The notes beneath the pieces are model-generated. The model searched no databases and was not told the origin of the DNA. It worked only from the letters and a program-made list of their open reading frames with translations. Positions 46,171 to 55,146 of a stretch of 64,000 nt of DNA are shown here, one piece after another; within the stretch, counting starts at the first letter, position 1, and the number at the start of each line of letters is the position of its first letter. Location: assembly GCA_017513125.1 (NCBI GenBank), contig JAFWDI010000026.1, positions 1-64,000 of the forward strand. The letters run 5' to 3'. Origin of the DNA: Lachnospiraceae bacterium. GTDB taxonomy: Bacteria > Bacillota > Clostridia > Lachnospirales > Lachnospiraceae. Both the position numbers and the translations under genes were made by a program.

Positions 46171-46261
46171 ACCAAAAATTCGGTTTTTTATGGGCAGTGC
46201 CGGCCCGTCCGCACAGTATGCGCGTGACGCGCCCGCGGCGGAGGCATTGCCCCGATGAGGC

Positions 46262-47287
46262 ATGAAAGCTATGAGAATGTCCGGTATCGGCGGCCAGGCG
46301 GTCCTCGAGGGAATCATGATGAAGAACGGAGACGACTACGCGCTCGCGGTGCGCCTCCCGGACGATCAGATCCATGTCGAAAAGGACGTCTACCGCTCCG
46401 TGGCGGGGGACAGCCCCGTGAAAAAAGCGCCGTTCATCCGCGGCGTCGTCGCGTTCATCGATTCGCTGGTCCTGGGGATCTCGACGCTGATGAGGTCGTC
46501 GACGTTCTTTATGGATGAGGAAGAGACGGGCGGGGCGCCCGAAGCCGGCCCCGGGACGGCGGCCGCTTCCGATGCGGGCCGCGCCGGAGCGGAGGAGAGC
46601 GGCGCTCCGAAGCCTGCGAAAGAAGGTCTCTCGGGTTCGAATAAGGCGTTTATGTTCGGGGCGCTGGCATTGTCCCTGGCGATCGCGGTCGCGCTGTTCG
46701 TCCTCCTGCCGCTGTTCGTCACGAACCTGTTCCGGCGCGTGACGGACTCGCCGGTGATCCTCGCGGTCATCGAGGGCGTCGTGAAAGTCGTGATCTTCCT
46801 GGGCTACCTGCTCGCGGTCTCGCGGATGAAGGACATCCGCCGGACGTTCATGTACCACGGCGCCGAGCATAAATGCATCAACTGCGTCGAGACCGGTCAT
46901 GAACTCACGGTCGATCACGTCCGCGCCGCGTCGCGCTTCCATAAGCGCTGCGGCACGAGTTTCCTGTTCTATGTGGTCATCATCAGCGTGATCATCGGCT
47001 TCTTTATCCAGAGCGGCAGCACCCCGCTGCGGCTCGTGATCCGGCTGGCCCTGATCCCGGTGATCGCCGGCATCTCCTACGAGTTCATCCGCCTGGCGGG
47101 CTCGAGCGACCACCCGGTCGTGAACGTGTTCGCGAAGCCCGGCCTCGCCATGCAGAAGATCACGACGGCCGAGCCGGACGACAGTATGATCGAGGTCGCG
47201 ATCGCGGCGGTCGAGAAGGTGTTCGACTGGCGTGCGTTCCTCGCGGAAGACGGATCCGGCCCTGCCGGGACGGGGGAAGAGACATGA
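46262..47287 (+). CDS. DUF1385 membrane protein (YqhQ-like)
   Basis: A 341-residue membrane protein of the DUF1385/YqhQ family. Its signature G-I-G-G-Q-A-V-L-E-G-I-M-M-K-N is near residue 7, and Y-H-G-A-E-H-K near 198 contains His/Glu residues that could bind metal. Four or so membrane helices follow from about residue 130. An acidic, Ala/Gly-rich loop (about 85-120) is longer than usual. ATG 46262 is used; ATG 46271 is an alternative, and neither has a strong ribosome site. It overlaps prmC by 4 bp. The function of the family is not settled. Confidence 0.85.
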   Translation: MKAMRMSGIGGQAVLEGIMMKNGDDYALAVRLPDDQIHVEKDVYRSVAGDSPVKKAPFIRGVVAFIDSLVLGISTLMRSSTFFMDEEETGGAPEAGPGTAAASDAGRAGAEESGAPKPAKEGLSGSNKAFMFGALALSLAIAVALFVLLPLFVTNLFRRVTDSPVILAVIEGVVKVVIFLGYLLAVSRMKDIRRTFMYHGAEHKCINCVETGHELTVDHVRAASRFHKRCGTSFLFYVVIISVIIGFFIQSGSTPLRLVIRLALIPVIAGISYEFIRLAGSSDHPVVNVFAKPGLAMQKITTAEPDDSMIEVAIAAVEKVFDWRAFLAEDGSGPAGTGEET

Positions 47288-48141
47288 CTTATCAGGAAGT
47301 ATGGACGAACGGACTGAAGATGCTCCAGAACGCGGGCATCGAGGACGCCAGAGAGTGCACGGGCGTGCTGTTCGAGCGGGTGTACGGCATCGACGCCGCG
47401 CACTTTATCCTGCACCGCGAAGAGCAGGCTCCCGCGGAGCTCCGCCACGAATTCCGCATGCTGATCGAGCGGCGCAGCCATCACGAGCCGCTCCAGTACA
47501 TCATGGGCAGCTGCGGGTTCATGAACTGGGATTTCTTCGTCGACCGCAGCGTGCTGATCCCGCGGCAGGATACGGAGACCCTCGTCGAGGAGTTCCTCGC
47601 GGACATCACCCGCGTGCGCCCGGAGAAGATCCTGCGCATCCTCGACCTCTGCACGGGCTCGGGCTGCGTGGGCATCAGCGTGAAAAAGTACCTGGACCAG
47701 CTCGGTTTCCCGTCGAAAATGACGCTGGCGGACATCTCCGTCGACGCGCTCACGGTCGCGAGGAAGAACGCGCGGGATAACGAGGCGATCGTCGACTTCG
47801 TGATCTCGGACATGTTCGAGAACCTCGAGGGGCAGCGGTACGACGCGATCCTCTGCAATCCCCCCTACATCCCCACCGAGACCTGCACGGGCCTGATGCC
47901 CGAGGTGAGCTGGTTCGAGCCGCGGCAGGCGCTCGATGGCGGCGCGGACGGGCTGGACTTTTATCGCCGGCTGGCGGCCGAAGCGAAGGACCACCTGCTG
48001 CCGGGGCCGGGTCTGTACATGGAGATCGGTTACGACCAGGCAAAGAGCGCGGGCGTGCTGTTCCGCGACGCGGGATGGTCCCGGATCAGCCTGCGCCAGG
48101 ATCTCTCGGGGAACGACCGCGTGCTGAAGGTCCGCCCGTAA
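47284..48141 (+). CDS. prmC: Peptide chain release factor N5-glutamine methyltransferase
   Basis: A 285-residue SAM-dependent methyltransferase that modifies the Gln of the GGQ motif in release factors. An N-terminal helical domain is followed by the Rossmann fold with D-L-C-T-G-S-G-C-V-G near residue 123 (SAM site) and the catalytic N-P-P-Y motif (C-N-P-P-Y-I-P) near 196. The length is typical. The start overlaps the DUF1385 stop (ATGA), with GGGGGAAGAGAC before it. Its substrate prfA follows 27 bp downstream. Confidence 0.95.
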   Translation: MTYQEVWTNGLKMLQNAGIEDARECTGVLFERVYGIDAAHFILHREEQAPAELRHEFRMLIERRSHHEPLQYIMGSCGFMNWDFFVDRSVLIPRQDTETLVEEFLADITRVRPEKILRILDLCTGSGCVGISVKKYLDQLGFPSKMTLADISVDALTVARKNARDNEAIVDFVISDMFENLEGQRYDAILCNPPYIPTETCTGLMPEVSWFEPRQALDGGADGLDFYRRLAAEAKDHLLPGPGLYMEIGYDQAKSAGVLFRDAGWSRISLRQDLSGNDRVLKVRP

Positions 48142-48168
48142 GGAGCCGGCCTCAAAAAGGAGAGGACC

Positions 48169-49242
48169 ATGTTTGATAAGCTGGAAGCCGCAGCCCGCCG
48201 CTACGACGAGCTGATGATGCGTCTTTCGGAGCCCGGCGCTTCGAACGACGCGAAGGCATATACGAAACTGATGAAGGAGCAGGGCGAACTCGCTCCGGTC
48301 GTGGAAGCTTACGGCCGCTACCGGCAGGCGAAGCAGGATCTGGCGGACGCGCAGACCATGCTCGCCGAGGAGAAGGACGAGGAGCTCCGCGATCTCGCGA
48401 AGGAGGAGGCGGCGGATGCGAAGGCGCGCATCGCCGGCCTCGAGCAGGAGCTGAAGATCCTGCTTCTCCCGAAGGATCCGAACGATGAAAAGAACGTGAT
48501 CGTCGAGATCCGCGCGGGCGCCGGCGGCGAGGAAGCTGCGCTGTTCGCGGCCGAGCTCTACCGCATGTATGTGATGTACGCGGAGAGCCGGCATTGGAAG
48601 GCGGAGCTGGTCAATGTCAATGAGACCGGCCTCGGCGGATTTAAGGAAGTCGTCTTTATGCTCAGCGGGAAGCAGGTCTACTCGCGCATGAAGTACGAAA
48701 GCGGCGTCCACCGCGTGCAGCGGGTGCCCGAGACCGAGTCCGGCGGCCGCATCCACACTTCGACCTGCTCGGTGGCGGTCATGCCCGAGGCGGAGGACGT
48801 CGAAGTCACGATCGACGAGAAGGATATCCGCATCGACGTGATGCGCGCGTCGGGAAACGGCGGCCAGTGCGTAAACACGACAGACTCGGCGGTGCGGCTG
48901 ACGCATTATCCGACGGGCATCGTGATCTATTCGCAGACCGAAAAGTCGCAGCTGCAGAATAAGGAGAAGGCGTTTAAACTCCTGCGTTCGAAGCTCTATG
49001 ATCTGGAGCTGGCGAATAAGCAGGCGGCCGAGGCGGCGGAGCGTAAGAGTCAGATCGGGACGGGCGACCGTTCGGAGAAGATCCGCACCTATAATTTCCC
49101 GCAGAGCCGGGTGACCGAGCATCGGATCAAACTGACGCTGTATAAGCTGGATGAGGTGCTGAACGGACGGCTGGACGAGATCACGGATGCGCTGATCGCG
49201 GCGGACCAGGCGGAGAAACTGGCGGGGCTGGAGACGGCGTGA
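48169..49242 (+). CDS. prfA: Peptide chain release factor 1
   Basis: A 357-residue class I release factor that reads UAA and UAG. The catalytic G-G-Q lies in [12 protein letters not shown] near residue 230. The codon-reading P-x-T tripeptide of RF1 is in the V-P-E-T-E-S segment near 185 (P-E-T). The region A-G-A-G-G-E-E-A-A near 118 and the total length match RF1. The ATG follows AAAAAGGAGAGGACC. It is the last gene of the DUF1385-prmC-prfA operon. Confidence 0.96.
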   Translation: MFDKLEAAARRYDELMMRLSEPGASNDAKAYTKLMKEQGELAPVVEAYGRYRQAKQDLADAQTMLAEEKDEELRDLAKEEAADAKARIAGLEQELKILLLPKDPNDEKNVIVEIRAGAGGEEAALFAAELYRMYVMYAESRHWKAELVNVNETGLGGFKEVVFMLSGKQVYSRMKYESGVHRVQRVPETESGGRIHTSTCSVAVMPEAEDVEVTIDEKDIRIDVMRASGNGGQCVNTTDSAVRLTHYPTGIVIYSQTEKSQLQNKEKAFKLLRSKLYDLELANKQAAEAAERKSQIGTGDRSEKIRTYNFPQSRVTEHRIKLTLYKLDEVLNGRLDEITDALIAADQAEKLAGLETA

Positions 49243-49330
49243 CGCTGCGCGGCGGCAGGAGATTCATCACGGCCTGAGGCGAGAAAAAGCTGTTCAGCGC
49301 TCCCTGAAGATCCAGGATCACACACATCGA

Positions 49331-49383
49331 AAAACGAGGGCGAATCGTTTGTACGGATACAGACGATTCGCCTTCGTTTTTTT
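49331..49383 (+). terminator. Long intrinsic terminator after prfA
   Basis: An 18 bp stem (49331-49348 with 49363-49380, one G-T pair) followed by a T run. It occupies most of the 302 bp gene-free stretch between prfA and the ene-reductase; only the next promoter is otherwise seen there. Confidence 0.95.
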
Positions 49384-49453
49384 CTGCGTGTATCGATCTG
49401 ATCTTCACAGTCTCGCTTCAGGGCTTTCTCCGTGACCGGCGTATCGCCCGATA

Positions 49454-49481
49454 TGGACAGTTTCTGTATTTCTGCTATGAT
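49454..49481 (+). promoter_or_regulatory. Promoter of the ene-reductase gene
   Basis: TGGACA, 16 bp and TATGAT with a TGC extension directly before the -10; the start codon is 63 bp downstream. Confidence 0.68.
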
Positions 49482-49544
49482 ATAAACTGTGTTATTGTGA
49501 GACGCCGGCCCACATTGTCCGGTCTGCCCGAAAAGGAGATCATA

Positions 49545-51440
49545 TTGGATAAGAACAGTAAGCTCTACACCCCTATTAAACTCGGAAAGTTCACGCTGAA
49601 GAACCGCGTAGAGATCGGTCCCCATGGGTCCGCCCTGCATGAGCCCGGTGGGCGTGTCGGCGATAAGCTCCTCGCGTTCCTGCGGAACCAGGCGCGTTCC
49701 GGCGCCGGCATCGTCACGATCGGTTCCGGAAACATTAACCGCGAGGCACAGGCCTTTGCGGTTGCGCATCCCGCGAACCCGTTCCTGGTGCCGAACTACC
49801 GGATCGTCTCCGAGATGATGCACCAGTATGACACGAAGATCAGCATGCAGCTGTTCCCCGGTCACGAGATGCTCACACCCTCGGACATCGTGGTCCGCGA
49901 GGCGACTCACGAGAGCATCCGCGACCTGTGCGAGCAGTATGCGGATGCGGCGTTTAACATGATGAATGCCGGCTTCGACTTCATTCTGATCCACGGCGCC
50001 CACGGAAACGGCCCGAGCATGTTCTTCAGCCCGGAGTTTAACCACCGCACCGACGAGTACGGCGGCAGCCTGGAGAACCGCGCGCGCTTCGGCATCGAGG
50101 TGCTCGAGGCGATCCGCGCGAAGTGCGGCGACCGCATCGGCATTGAATACCGCATCAGCGCGGAGGAGATGACCGAGAAGGGCGCGACGCTCGAGGAGAC
50201 GATCGAGTACGCAAAGTTGATTCAGGACTACGTCGACATGTTCCACGTGTCCCGCGGTCTGCTCGAGGAGACCTCGCATTATCCGTACGTGTTTGCGCCG
50301 GTGTATTTCCCGCGCGGCATGAACGTGCCTTACGCGAAGAAGTTTAAGGAAGCGCTGAACGTCCCGGTCAATGTCGTCGGCGGCCTCGACATCGACACCG
50401 CCGAGCGGATCGTGGACGCGGGCGACGTCGACATGGCCACGATCGTGCGCGGCTTCTTCGCCGAGCCGAACCTGGTCACGAAGGTCCTGCGGGATCAGGC
50501 GGAGGATATCCGCCCCTGCATCCGGTGCAATGTCTGCATCGAGCAGACCCACGCCCGCCTCTGGGAAGTGCGCTGTTCGGTGAACCCGCTGTTCGGACGC
50601 GAGACGCAGTTCCCGCTGGCCGGCTACCCAGCCCCGAGATCGAAGAAGGTCGTGCTCGTGGGCGGCGGCCCCGCGAACCTCGAGGCGGCCCGCACCGCGT
50701 CGAAGCGCGGTCATAAGGTCGTGCTGTTAGAGCGCGAGGCGGAGCTCGGCGGAAAGCTGCTCTGCGCCACTGCGTCGGATCTGAAGAAAGACCTGCGGAA
50801 GTATCTGGACTGGTCGGTCCGGACCGTGATAAAGGATCCGAACATTGACGTGCGCCTGAACACGAAGGCGACGCCGGAGATCATCCGTGCGGAGAAGCCG
50901 GACGCGGTCATCATCGCGATCGGCGGCGAGCCCATCATTCCGAAGTTCACCGCGAGCGGCACGGACAAGGTCGTCTGGGTCGGCGACGTCGAGATGAAGC
51001 GCGCGCAGACCGGACAGAAGGTCATCCTCGCCGGCGGCGGCTTCACGGGCCTCGAAGCGGCGCTGGATCTCGCGAACCAGGGCAAGGACGTCACCGTGGT
51101 CGATATGATTCCGGAGTCCGCTCTCGGCACGGGCGGCACAGCCATGAACACCGAAGGACTGAAGCAGCTCCTGGCGAAGGCTCAGGTGAAATTCATCTGC
51201 GAGACGCGCATCAAGGATGTGACTGAGGCCGGCATGATCGTCACGGATAAGGACGGAAACGAGCGGACGCTCGAGTGCGACACGGTAGTCGTGTCCTTCG
51301 GCATCCGGAAGGATTCCGCGGCGGTCGCGGAGCTGGCATCCGTGATTCCTGAGACTTATGTCATCGGCGACTGCTCGCCGGTGGGCGGCACGGTCTGGCC
51401 CGCGGTGCGTTCGGGCTTTGACATGGCGATGGAGCTGTGA
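49545..51440 (+). CDS. NADH:flavin oxidoreductase of the 2,4-dienoyl-CoA reductase / BaiCD-BaiH type
   Basis: A 631-residue three-cofactor ene-reductase. The N-terminal barrel (1-370) is an old-yellow-enzyme FMN domain with H-G-A-H-G-N-G near residue 163 and R-T-D-E-Y-G-G-S-L-E-N-R near 183. A 4Fe-4S site (C-I-R-C-N-V-C-I-E then R-C-S-V-N-P) lies near 325-345. The C-terminal FAD/NAD half has V-G-G-G-P-A-N-L-E-A-A near 370 and A-G-G-G-F-T-G-L-E-A-A near 505. Relatives reduce enoates or bile-acid enones with NADH. The start is TTG 49545 after AAAAGGAGATCATA. It stands alone after prfA; the substrate cannot be read from sequence. Confidence 0.9.
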   Translation: MDKNSKLYTPIKLGKFTLKNRVEIGPHGSALHEPGGRVGDKLLAFLRNQARSGAGIVTIGSGNINREAQAFAVAHPANPFLVPNYRIVSEMMHQYDTKISMQLFPGHEMLTPSDIVVREATHESIRDLCEQYADAAFNMMNAGFDFILIHGAHGNGPSMFFSPEFNHRTDEYGGSLENRARFGIEVLEAIRAKCGDRIGIEYRISAEEMTEKGATLEETIEYAKLIQDYVDMFHVSRGLLEETSHYPYVFAPVYFPRGMNVPYAKKFKEALNVPVNVVGGLDIDTAERIVDAGDVDMATIVRGFFAEPNLVTKVLRDQAEDIRPCIRCNVCIEQTHARLWEVRCSVNPLFGRETQFPLAGYPAPRSKKVVLVGGGPANLEAARTASKRGHKVVLLEREAELGGKLLCATASDLKKDLRKYLDWSVRTVIKDPNIDVRLNTKATPEIIRAEKPDAVIIAIGGEPIIPKFTASGTDKVVWVGDVEMKRAQTGQKVILAGGGFTGLEAALDLANQGKDVTVVDMIPESALGTGGTAMNTEGLKQLLAKAQVKFICETRIKDVTEAGMIVTDKDGNERTLECDTVVVSFGIRKDSAAVAELASVIPETYVIGDCSPVGGTVWPAVRSGFDMAMEL

Positions 51441-51528
51441 CCGGGCGCAGCGACAAATCATACATCGGACGCGGCCGTGAAGCCGCGACGCGATATAGGG
51501 GCACAGGTGCGCCCCGGAAAGGACCGAC

Positions 51529-52422
51529 ATGAGAAACTTATCAGTGAAGAAAGCCGTGATTCCCGCGGCGGGTCTGGGCACGCGTTTTCTGCCCGCGACG
51601 AAGGCGATTCCGAAGGAGATGCTTCCGATCGTGGATACGCCGACACTGCAGTACATCGTGAAAGAGGCGGTGGACTCGGGTATCGAGCAGATCCTGATCA
51701 TCACGAACCAGAACAAACACTGCATGGAGAACCACTTCGACACGGACTTCGAGCTGGAGGCGCGCCTGCGCGCTTCGGGGAAGGATGCCGAAGCGGATAT
51801 GATCAATGAGATCGCCGACATGGCGAACATCTTCTACATCCGCCAGAAAGAGCCGAAGGGCCTCGGGCACGCGATCCTGTGCGCCCAGCCGTTTATCGGG
51901 AACGAGCCGTTCGCGGTGCTTCTGGGCGATGACATCATGGTAAACCGCGGCGGGAAACCGGCGCTTCGCCAGCTGATGGAGGCATACGACGACCGGAAGT
52001 CTACCGTCGTCGGCGTACAGCAGGTCGATCCCGCGCAGACGAACAAGTACGGAATCGTGTCACCTTCCGCATCGGCGCCGAGAAAAGGACGGCTGGTAAA
52101 ACTGTCCGGCATGGTCGAAAAGCCCGAGCCAGCCGATGCGCCGAGCAATCTCGCGGCATACGGACGCTACGTGCTCGCCCCCGCGATTTTCGATTATCTG
52201 GAGAGTCAGACCGCCGGCAAGGGAGGCGAGATCCAGCTGACCGACGCGATCTGCCGGCTTATGGAGCGCGAGGCTGTCTATGCCTATGACATGGAAGGCG
52301 AGCGCTATGACGCCGGCGACAAGTTCGGCTTCATCCGCGCGACGATCGATTTTGCGCTGGAACGGGACGAGATCCGCCCGAAGCTGGCGGAATATATTAA
52401 GAAGCTGGCGGAAACGCTGTAA
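51529..52422 (+). CDS. galU: UTP--glucose-1-phosphate uridylyltransferase
   Basis: A 297-residue nucleotidyltransferase that makes UDP-glucose from UTP and glucose-1-phosphate. The nucleotide site A-A-G-L-G-T-R-F-L-P-A-T-K-A-I-P-K-E-M-L spans residues 11-30. E-P-K-G-L-G-H-A-I-L is near 107 and the metal-binding G-D-D near 130 (L-L-G-D-D-I-M). G-G-E-I-Q-L-T-D-A-I near 228 is the sugar site. The length is standard. The ATG follows GGAAAGGACCGAC. Glucose-1-phosphate may come from GlgP. hisC follows 65 bp downstream. Confidence 0.96.
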   Translation: MRNLSVKKAVIPAAGLGTRFLPATKAIPKEMLPIVDTPTLQYIVKEAVDSGIEQILIITNQNKHCMENHFDTDFELEARLRASGKDAEADMINEIADMANIFYIRQKEPKGLGHAILCAQPFIGNEPFAVLLGDDIMVNRGGKPALRQLMEAYDDRKSTVVGVQQVDPAQTNKYGIVSPSASAPRKGRLVKLSGMVEKPEPADAPSNLAAYGRYVLAPAIFDYLESQTAGKGGEIQLTDAICRLMEREAVYAYDMEGERYDAGDKFGFIRATIDFALERDEIRPKLAEYIKKLAETL

Positions 52423-52487
52423 ACACTTTGGGCCATGCGCGCTGCGGCCGGCATGGCCCTGTCTGATATACAGAACAGGAGAAGAAC

Positions 52488-53585
52488 ATGCCGGCGTGGG
52501 AAGCATATATCCGCCGAGTGGAACCGTATGTGCCCGGTGAACAGCCGAAGCGGCGGGACATCGTAAAACTGAACACGAACGAAAACCCTTACCCTCCGTC
52601 GCCGCTGGCGGAAGAAGCGCTCGCGCGTCTGAGCGCGGACACGATGAGGCTGTATCCGGATCCGACGGCGTCGGAGCTGGTCGATGCGATCGCGGCCGCC
52701 CACGGCGTGAAGCCGTCACAGGTCTTTCCCGGCGTCGGAAGCGACGACGTGATCGCGATGGCGTTTCTTACGTTCTTTAACTCGAAGAAGCCCATCCTGT
52801 TTCCGGATATCAGCTATTCGTTTTACAGTGTGTGGGCGGAACTCTACAGGATTCCATACGAGTGCCCAGCGCTGGACGCGGAGTTTCGGATCGTGCCGGA
52901 GGACTACATGAGGGAGTCGGGCGGGATCATTTTTCCGAATCCGAACGCGCCGACGTCGCTTTACATGCCGCTCGCGGAAGTTGAACGGATCGTCGCGGCC
53001 AATCCGGACGTGATCGTGATGGTCGACGAGGCGTATGTCGATTTTGTGGATGCGGAGGGCGGCGCGGGTAGCGCGCCTGCCGGGCCGGCTCCGGTCAGCG
53101 CGCTCTCGCTGCTGGACCGGTATGAGAACCTGCTGGTGATCCGCACGTTCTCGAAATCGCGGTCGATGGCCGGAATGCGCATCGGGTATGCGGTGGGATC
53201 CGAGTCATTGATCCGCGCGCTGAACGACGTGAAATATTCGTTCAACTCCTACACGCTGAACCGCGATGCGATCGCAGCCGGCGCGGCGGCCATGTCGGAC
53301 GGGCAGTATTTTCTGGACACCCGCCGGAAGATCCTGGCAACCCGCGCGCGGGCCTGCGGGGAGTTCCGGGCGCTCGGGTTCGATTTTCCGGAGCCTTCGG
53401 GGAACTTCCTGTTCGTGCGGCATAAGGAGCGGCACGCTGCGGAGATCTTCGCCGCGCTGAAGGAGCGGGGAATCTATGTGCGGTATTTCGCGAAGCCCCG
53501 CATCGATGAGTACCTGCGCGTGACGGTCGGCACGGACGGGCAGATGGACACGCTGTTCACGGCACTGAGGGAGATCCTCGGCTGA
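52488..53585 (+). CDS. hisC: Histidinol-phosphate aminotransferase
   Basis: A 365-residue fold-type I PLP aminotransferase of the HisC family. L-N-T-N-E-N-P-Y-P-P-S is near the start, V-D-E-A-Y-V-D-F near 183 (Asp for the pyridine ring), and the PLP lysine is in T-F-S-K-S-R-S-M-A-G-M-R near 222. HisC transfers the amino group of glutamate to imidazole-acetol phosphate in histidine synthesis; some relatives act on phenylpyruvate or threonine-phosphate. No other his genes are in the window, so the exact substrate is uncertain. The ATG follows CAGGAGAAGAAC. It may share a transcript with galU. Confidence 0.85.
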   Translation: MPAWEAYIRRVEPYVPGEQPKRRDIVKLNTNENPYPPSPLAEEALARLSADTMRLYPDPTASELVDAIAAAHGVKPSQVFPGVGSDDVIAMAFLTFFNSKKPILFPDISYSFYSVWAELYRIPYECPALDAEFRIVPEDYMRESGGIIFPNPNAPTSLYMPLAEVERIVAANPDVIVMVDEAYVDFVDAEGGAGSAPAGPAPVSALSLLDRYENLLVIRTFSKSRSMAGMRIGYAVGSESLIRALNDVKYSFNSYTLNRDAIAAGAAAMSDGQYFLDTRRKILATRARACGEFRALGFDFPEPSGNFLFVRHKERHAAEIFAALKERGIYVRYFAKPRIDEYLRVTVGTDGQMDTLFTALREILG

Positions 53586-53682
53586 GCCGGCGCGGCACGA
53601 AACGCGGTCGGAGCGGCCGCGCGGAGAGAACGTCCGGCAGGATCTTGAGAAAAGCGTGGGATATCCTTTAGAGTTTTGATGC

Positions 53683-53711
53683 TTAAGTTTTCCCGCCGCC
53701 GGCGGTATGAT
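53683..53711 (+). promoter_or_regulatory. Possible promoter of the zinc-ribbon gene
   Basis: TTAAGT, 17 bp and TATGAT in an AT-richer patch, 62 bp before the start codon. Confidence 0.5.
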
Positions 53712-53773
53712 AGAAACAGAGAGGAATCAGTTCCGCGCGCCGCGCGGATCCCAGACATTTAAAGGAGGAAGTT

Positions 53774-54838
53774 ATGGGCGTTTTCGATAAGATCAAGTCC
53801 GGAGCCTCGAACATGGTCGAGGGCATTTCCGAGACTGCGAAAAACTCGACTGAGACGATGAAGCTGAAAGGCGATCTCGGAAGACTGGAAGGCGAGAAGC
53901 TGGAGATCTTCGGGACGCTGGGAAAGCAGTATTTTGAAGCACATAAAGACGACGCGGAGTGCGAGTTCGGTGAGGCTGTCGCGCGGGTGAACGCCATCGA
54001 GGCGGAGAAAGTGAAGATCGAAGAGCAGCTGCGCGAGATCCGCGGCGTGCGCACCTGCCCGAATTGCGGCGGCGAGGTCCAGAAGGGTGCGCTGTTCTGC
54101 AGCGCCTGCGGAACGAAGATGCCCGAGCCGGTAAAGGTCCCTGTCGCGGGCGTGAAGGTGTGTCCGAACTGCGGAGCGAGCATGCCCGAAAGCACGATGT
54201 TCTGCACAGCCTGCGGCACGAAACTGCCCGAGCAGGCCGCCGAGGTTCCTGCGGCACCCGAACCGCCCGCGAAGCCGGTGTGCCCGAACTGCGGCGCGGA
54301 TCTGGCGGAAGGCGCGATGTTCTGCACTTCCTGCGGAACGAAGATCCCTGAGGCGGCTCCTGCCGCGCCGGTGATCCCGGAAGTTCCCGCGGGGCCGGAG
54401 ATCCCTGCGGAGCCGGAGGTCCCGGAAGTTCCTGCGGAGCCGGAGATCCCGGATGTGCCCGCGGAACCGGAAATTCCCGATGAGATAGAAGCTGCCGTTA
54501 TCCCGGATATTCCGGAAGAACCGGCCGCTCCCGCGAAGCCGGTGTGTCCCGGCTGCGGCGCGGATCTCATGGAAGGCGCGATGTTCTGCACTTCCTGCGG
54601 GATGAAGATTCCCGAAGCGGCTCCCGCGGTCCCCGAGACGCCGGTGATTCCGGACGCTCCGGTCTACGAGGCTCCGGTCTTTGAGGCTCCGGTGTTTGAG
54701 CCGCCGGTCTATGAGTCGCCGATCATCCCCGACATTTCCGCGGAACCGGTGATCCCTGATGCTCCTGTGGAAGAGATCCCGCCGGAGGCGCCCGAGGCTC
54801 CGTCCTCAAACCCCTGGGATAATCCGATCATCAGCTGA
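53774..54838 (+). CDS. Protein with a coiled-coil head and four zinc ribbons
   Basis: A 354-residue protein of no named family. Residues 1-93 are helical, with S-E-T-A-K-N-S-T-E-T-M-K and K-I-E-E-Q-L-R-E-I-R suggesting a coiled coil. Four zinc ribbons follow, each C-P-x-C-G...F-C-x-x-C-G, at about 95-112, 130-147, 170-187 and 258-275. The last three are very alike (A-M-F-C-T-S-C-G). Between ribbons 3 and 4, and after 4, are Pro/Glu/Val/Ile repeats (E-P-E-I-P, A-P-V-F-E). No signal peptide or membrane helix is present, so it is probably cytoplasmic. The ATG follows AAAGGAGGAAGTT. Role unknown; possibly protein or nucleic acid scaffolding. Confidence 0.8.
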   Translation: MGVFDKIKSGASNMVEGISETAKNSTETMKLKGDLGRLEGEKLEIFGTLGKQYFEAHKDDAECEFGEAVARVNAIEAEKVKIEEQLREIRGVRTCPNCGGEVQKGALFCSACGTKMPEPVKVPVAGVKVCPNCGASMPESTMFCTACGTKLPEQAAEVPAAPEPPAKPVCPNCGADLAEGAMFCTSCGTKIPEAAPAAPVIPEVPAGPEIPAEPEVPEVPAEPEIPDVPAEPEIPDEIEAAVIPDIPEEPAAPAKPVCPGCGADLMEGAMFCTSCGMKIPEAAPAVPETPVIPDAPVYEAPVFEAPVFEPPVYESPIIPDISAEPVIPDAPVEEIPPEAPEAPSSNPWDNPIIS

Positions 54839-54874
54839 GGACACAGGCTGAGCGGAAGGAAAGGACAGCATGAA

Positions 54875-54911
54875 AAAGGACTGCCGGAGCGATCCGGGAG
54901 TCCTTTCTGCT
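54875..54911 (+). terminator. Terminator after the zinc-ribbon gene
   Basis: A 13 bp stem with one mismatch (54875-54887 with 54894-54906) is followed by C-TGCTTCC rather than a clean T run. It lies in the 308 bp gap before the DUF805 gene. The rest of that gap holds a CATCCCT/AGGGATG hairpin (55025-55050) and AT-rich sequence that probably carries the next promoter. Confidence 0.65.
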
Positions 54912-55146
54912 TCCGTATGTCCGTGCAATGCCTGCGCCGCGGCCCGGTCCGCGGTCTCCGCCGGACTGACGGAAAACCCACGAATCTTTCGCACAGCCTG
55001 CAATATTTTGTATCTATCTTCAAACATCCCTTGTCGAAAAATCAGGGATGCTATATTGTAACAATAGGTGTATTTGTTTATCTGATCGGACGGGCTTTCA
55101 CAGCCGTTCGATGTCCATTATCATCATACGATCAAGGAGGAAAATT

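Noticed and set aside
48860..48890. Altered GGQ region (N-G-G-Q-C) in release factor 1
   Set aside because: The G-G-Q itself is intact, and the flanking residues vary among bacterial RF1 proteins.
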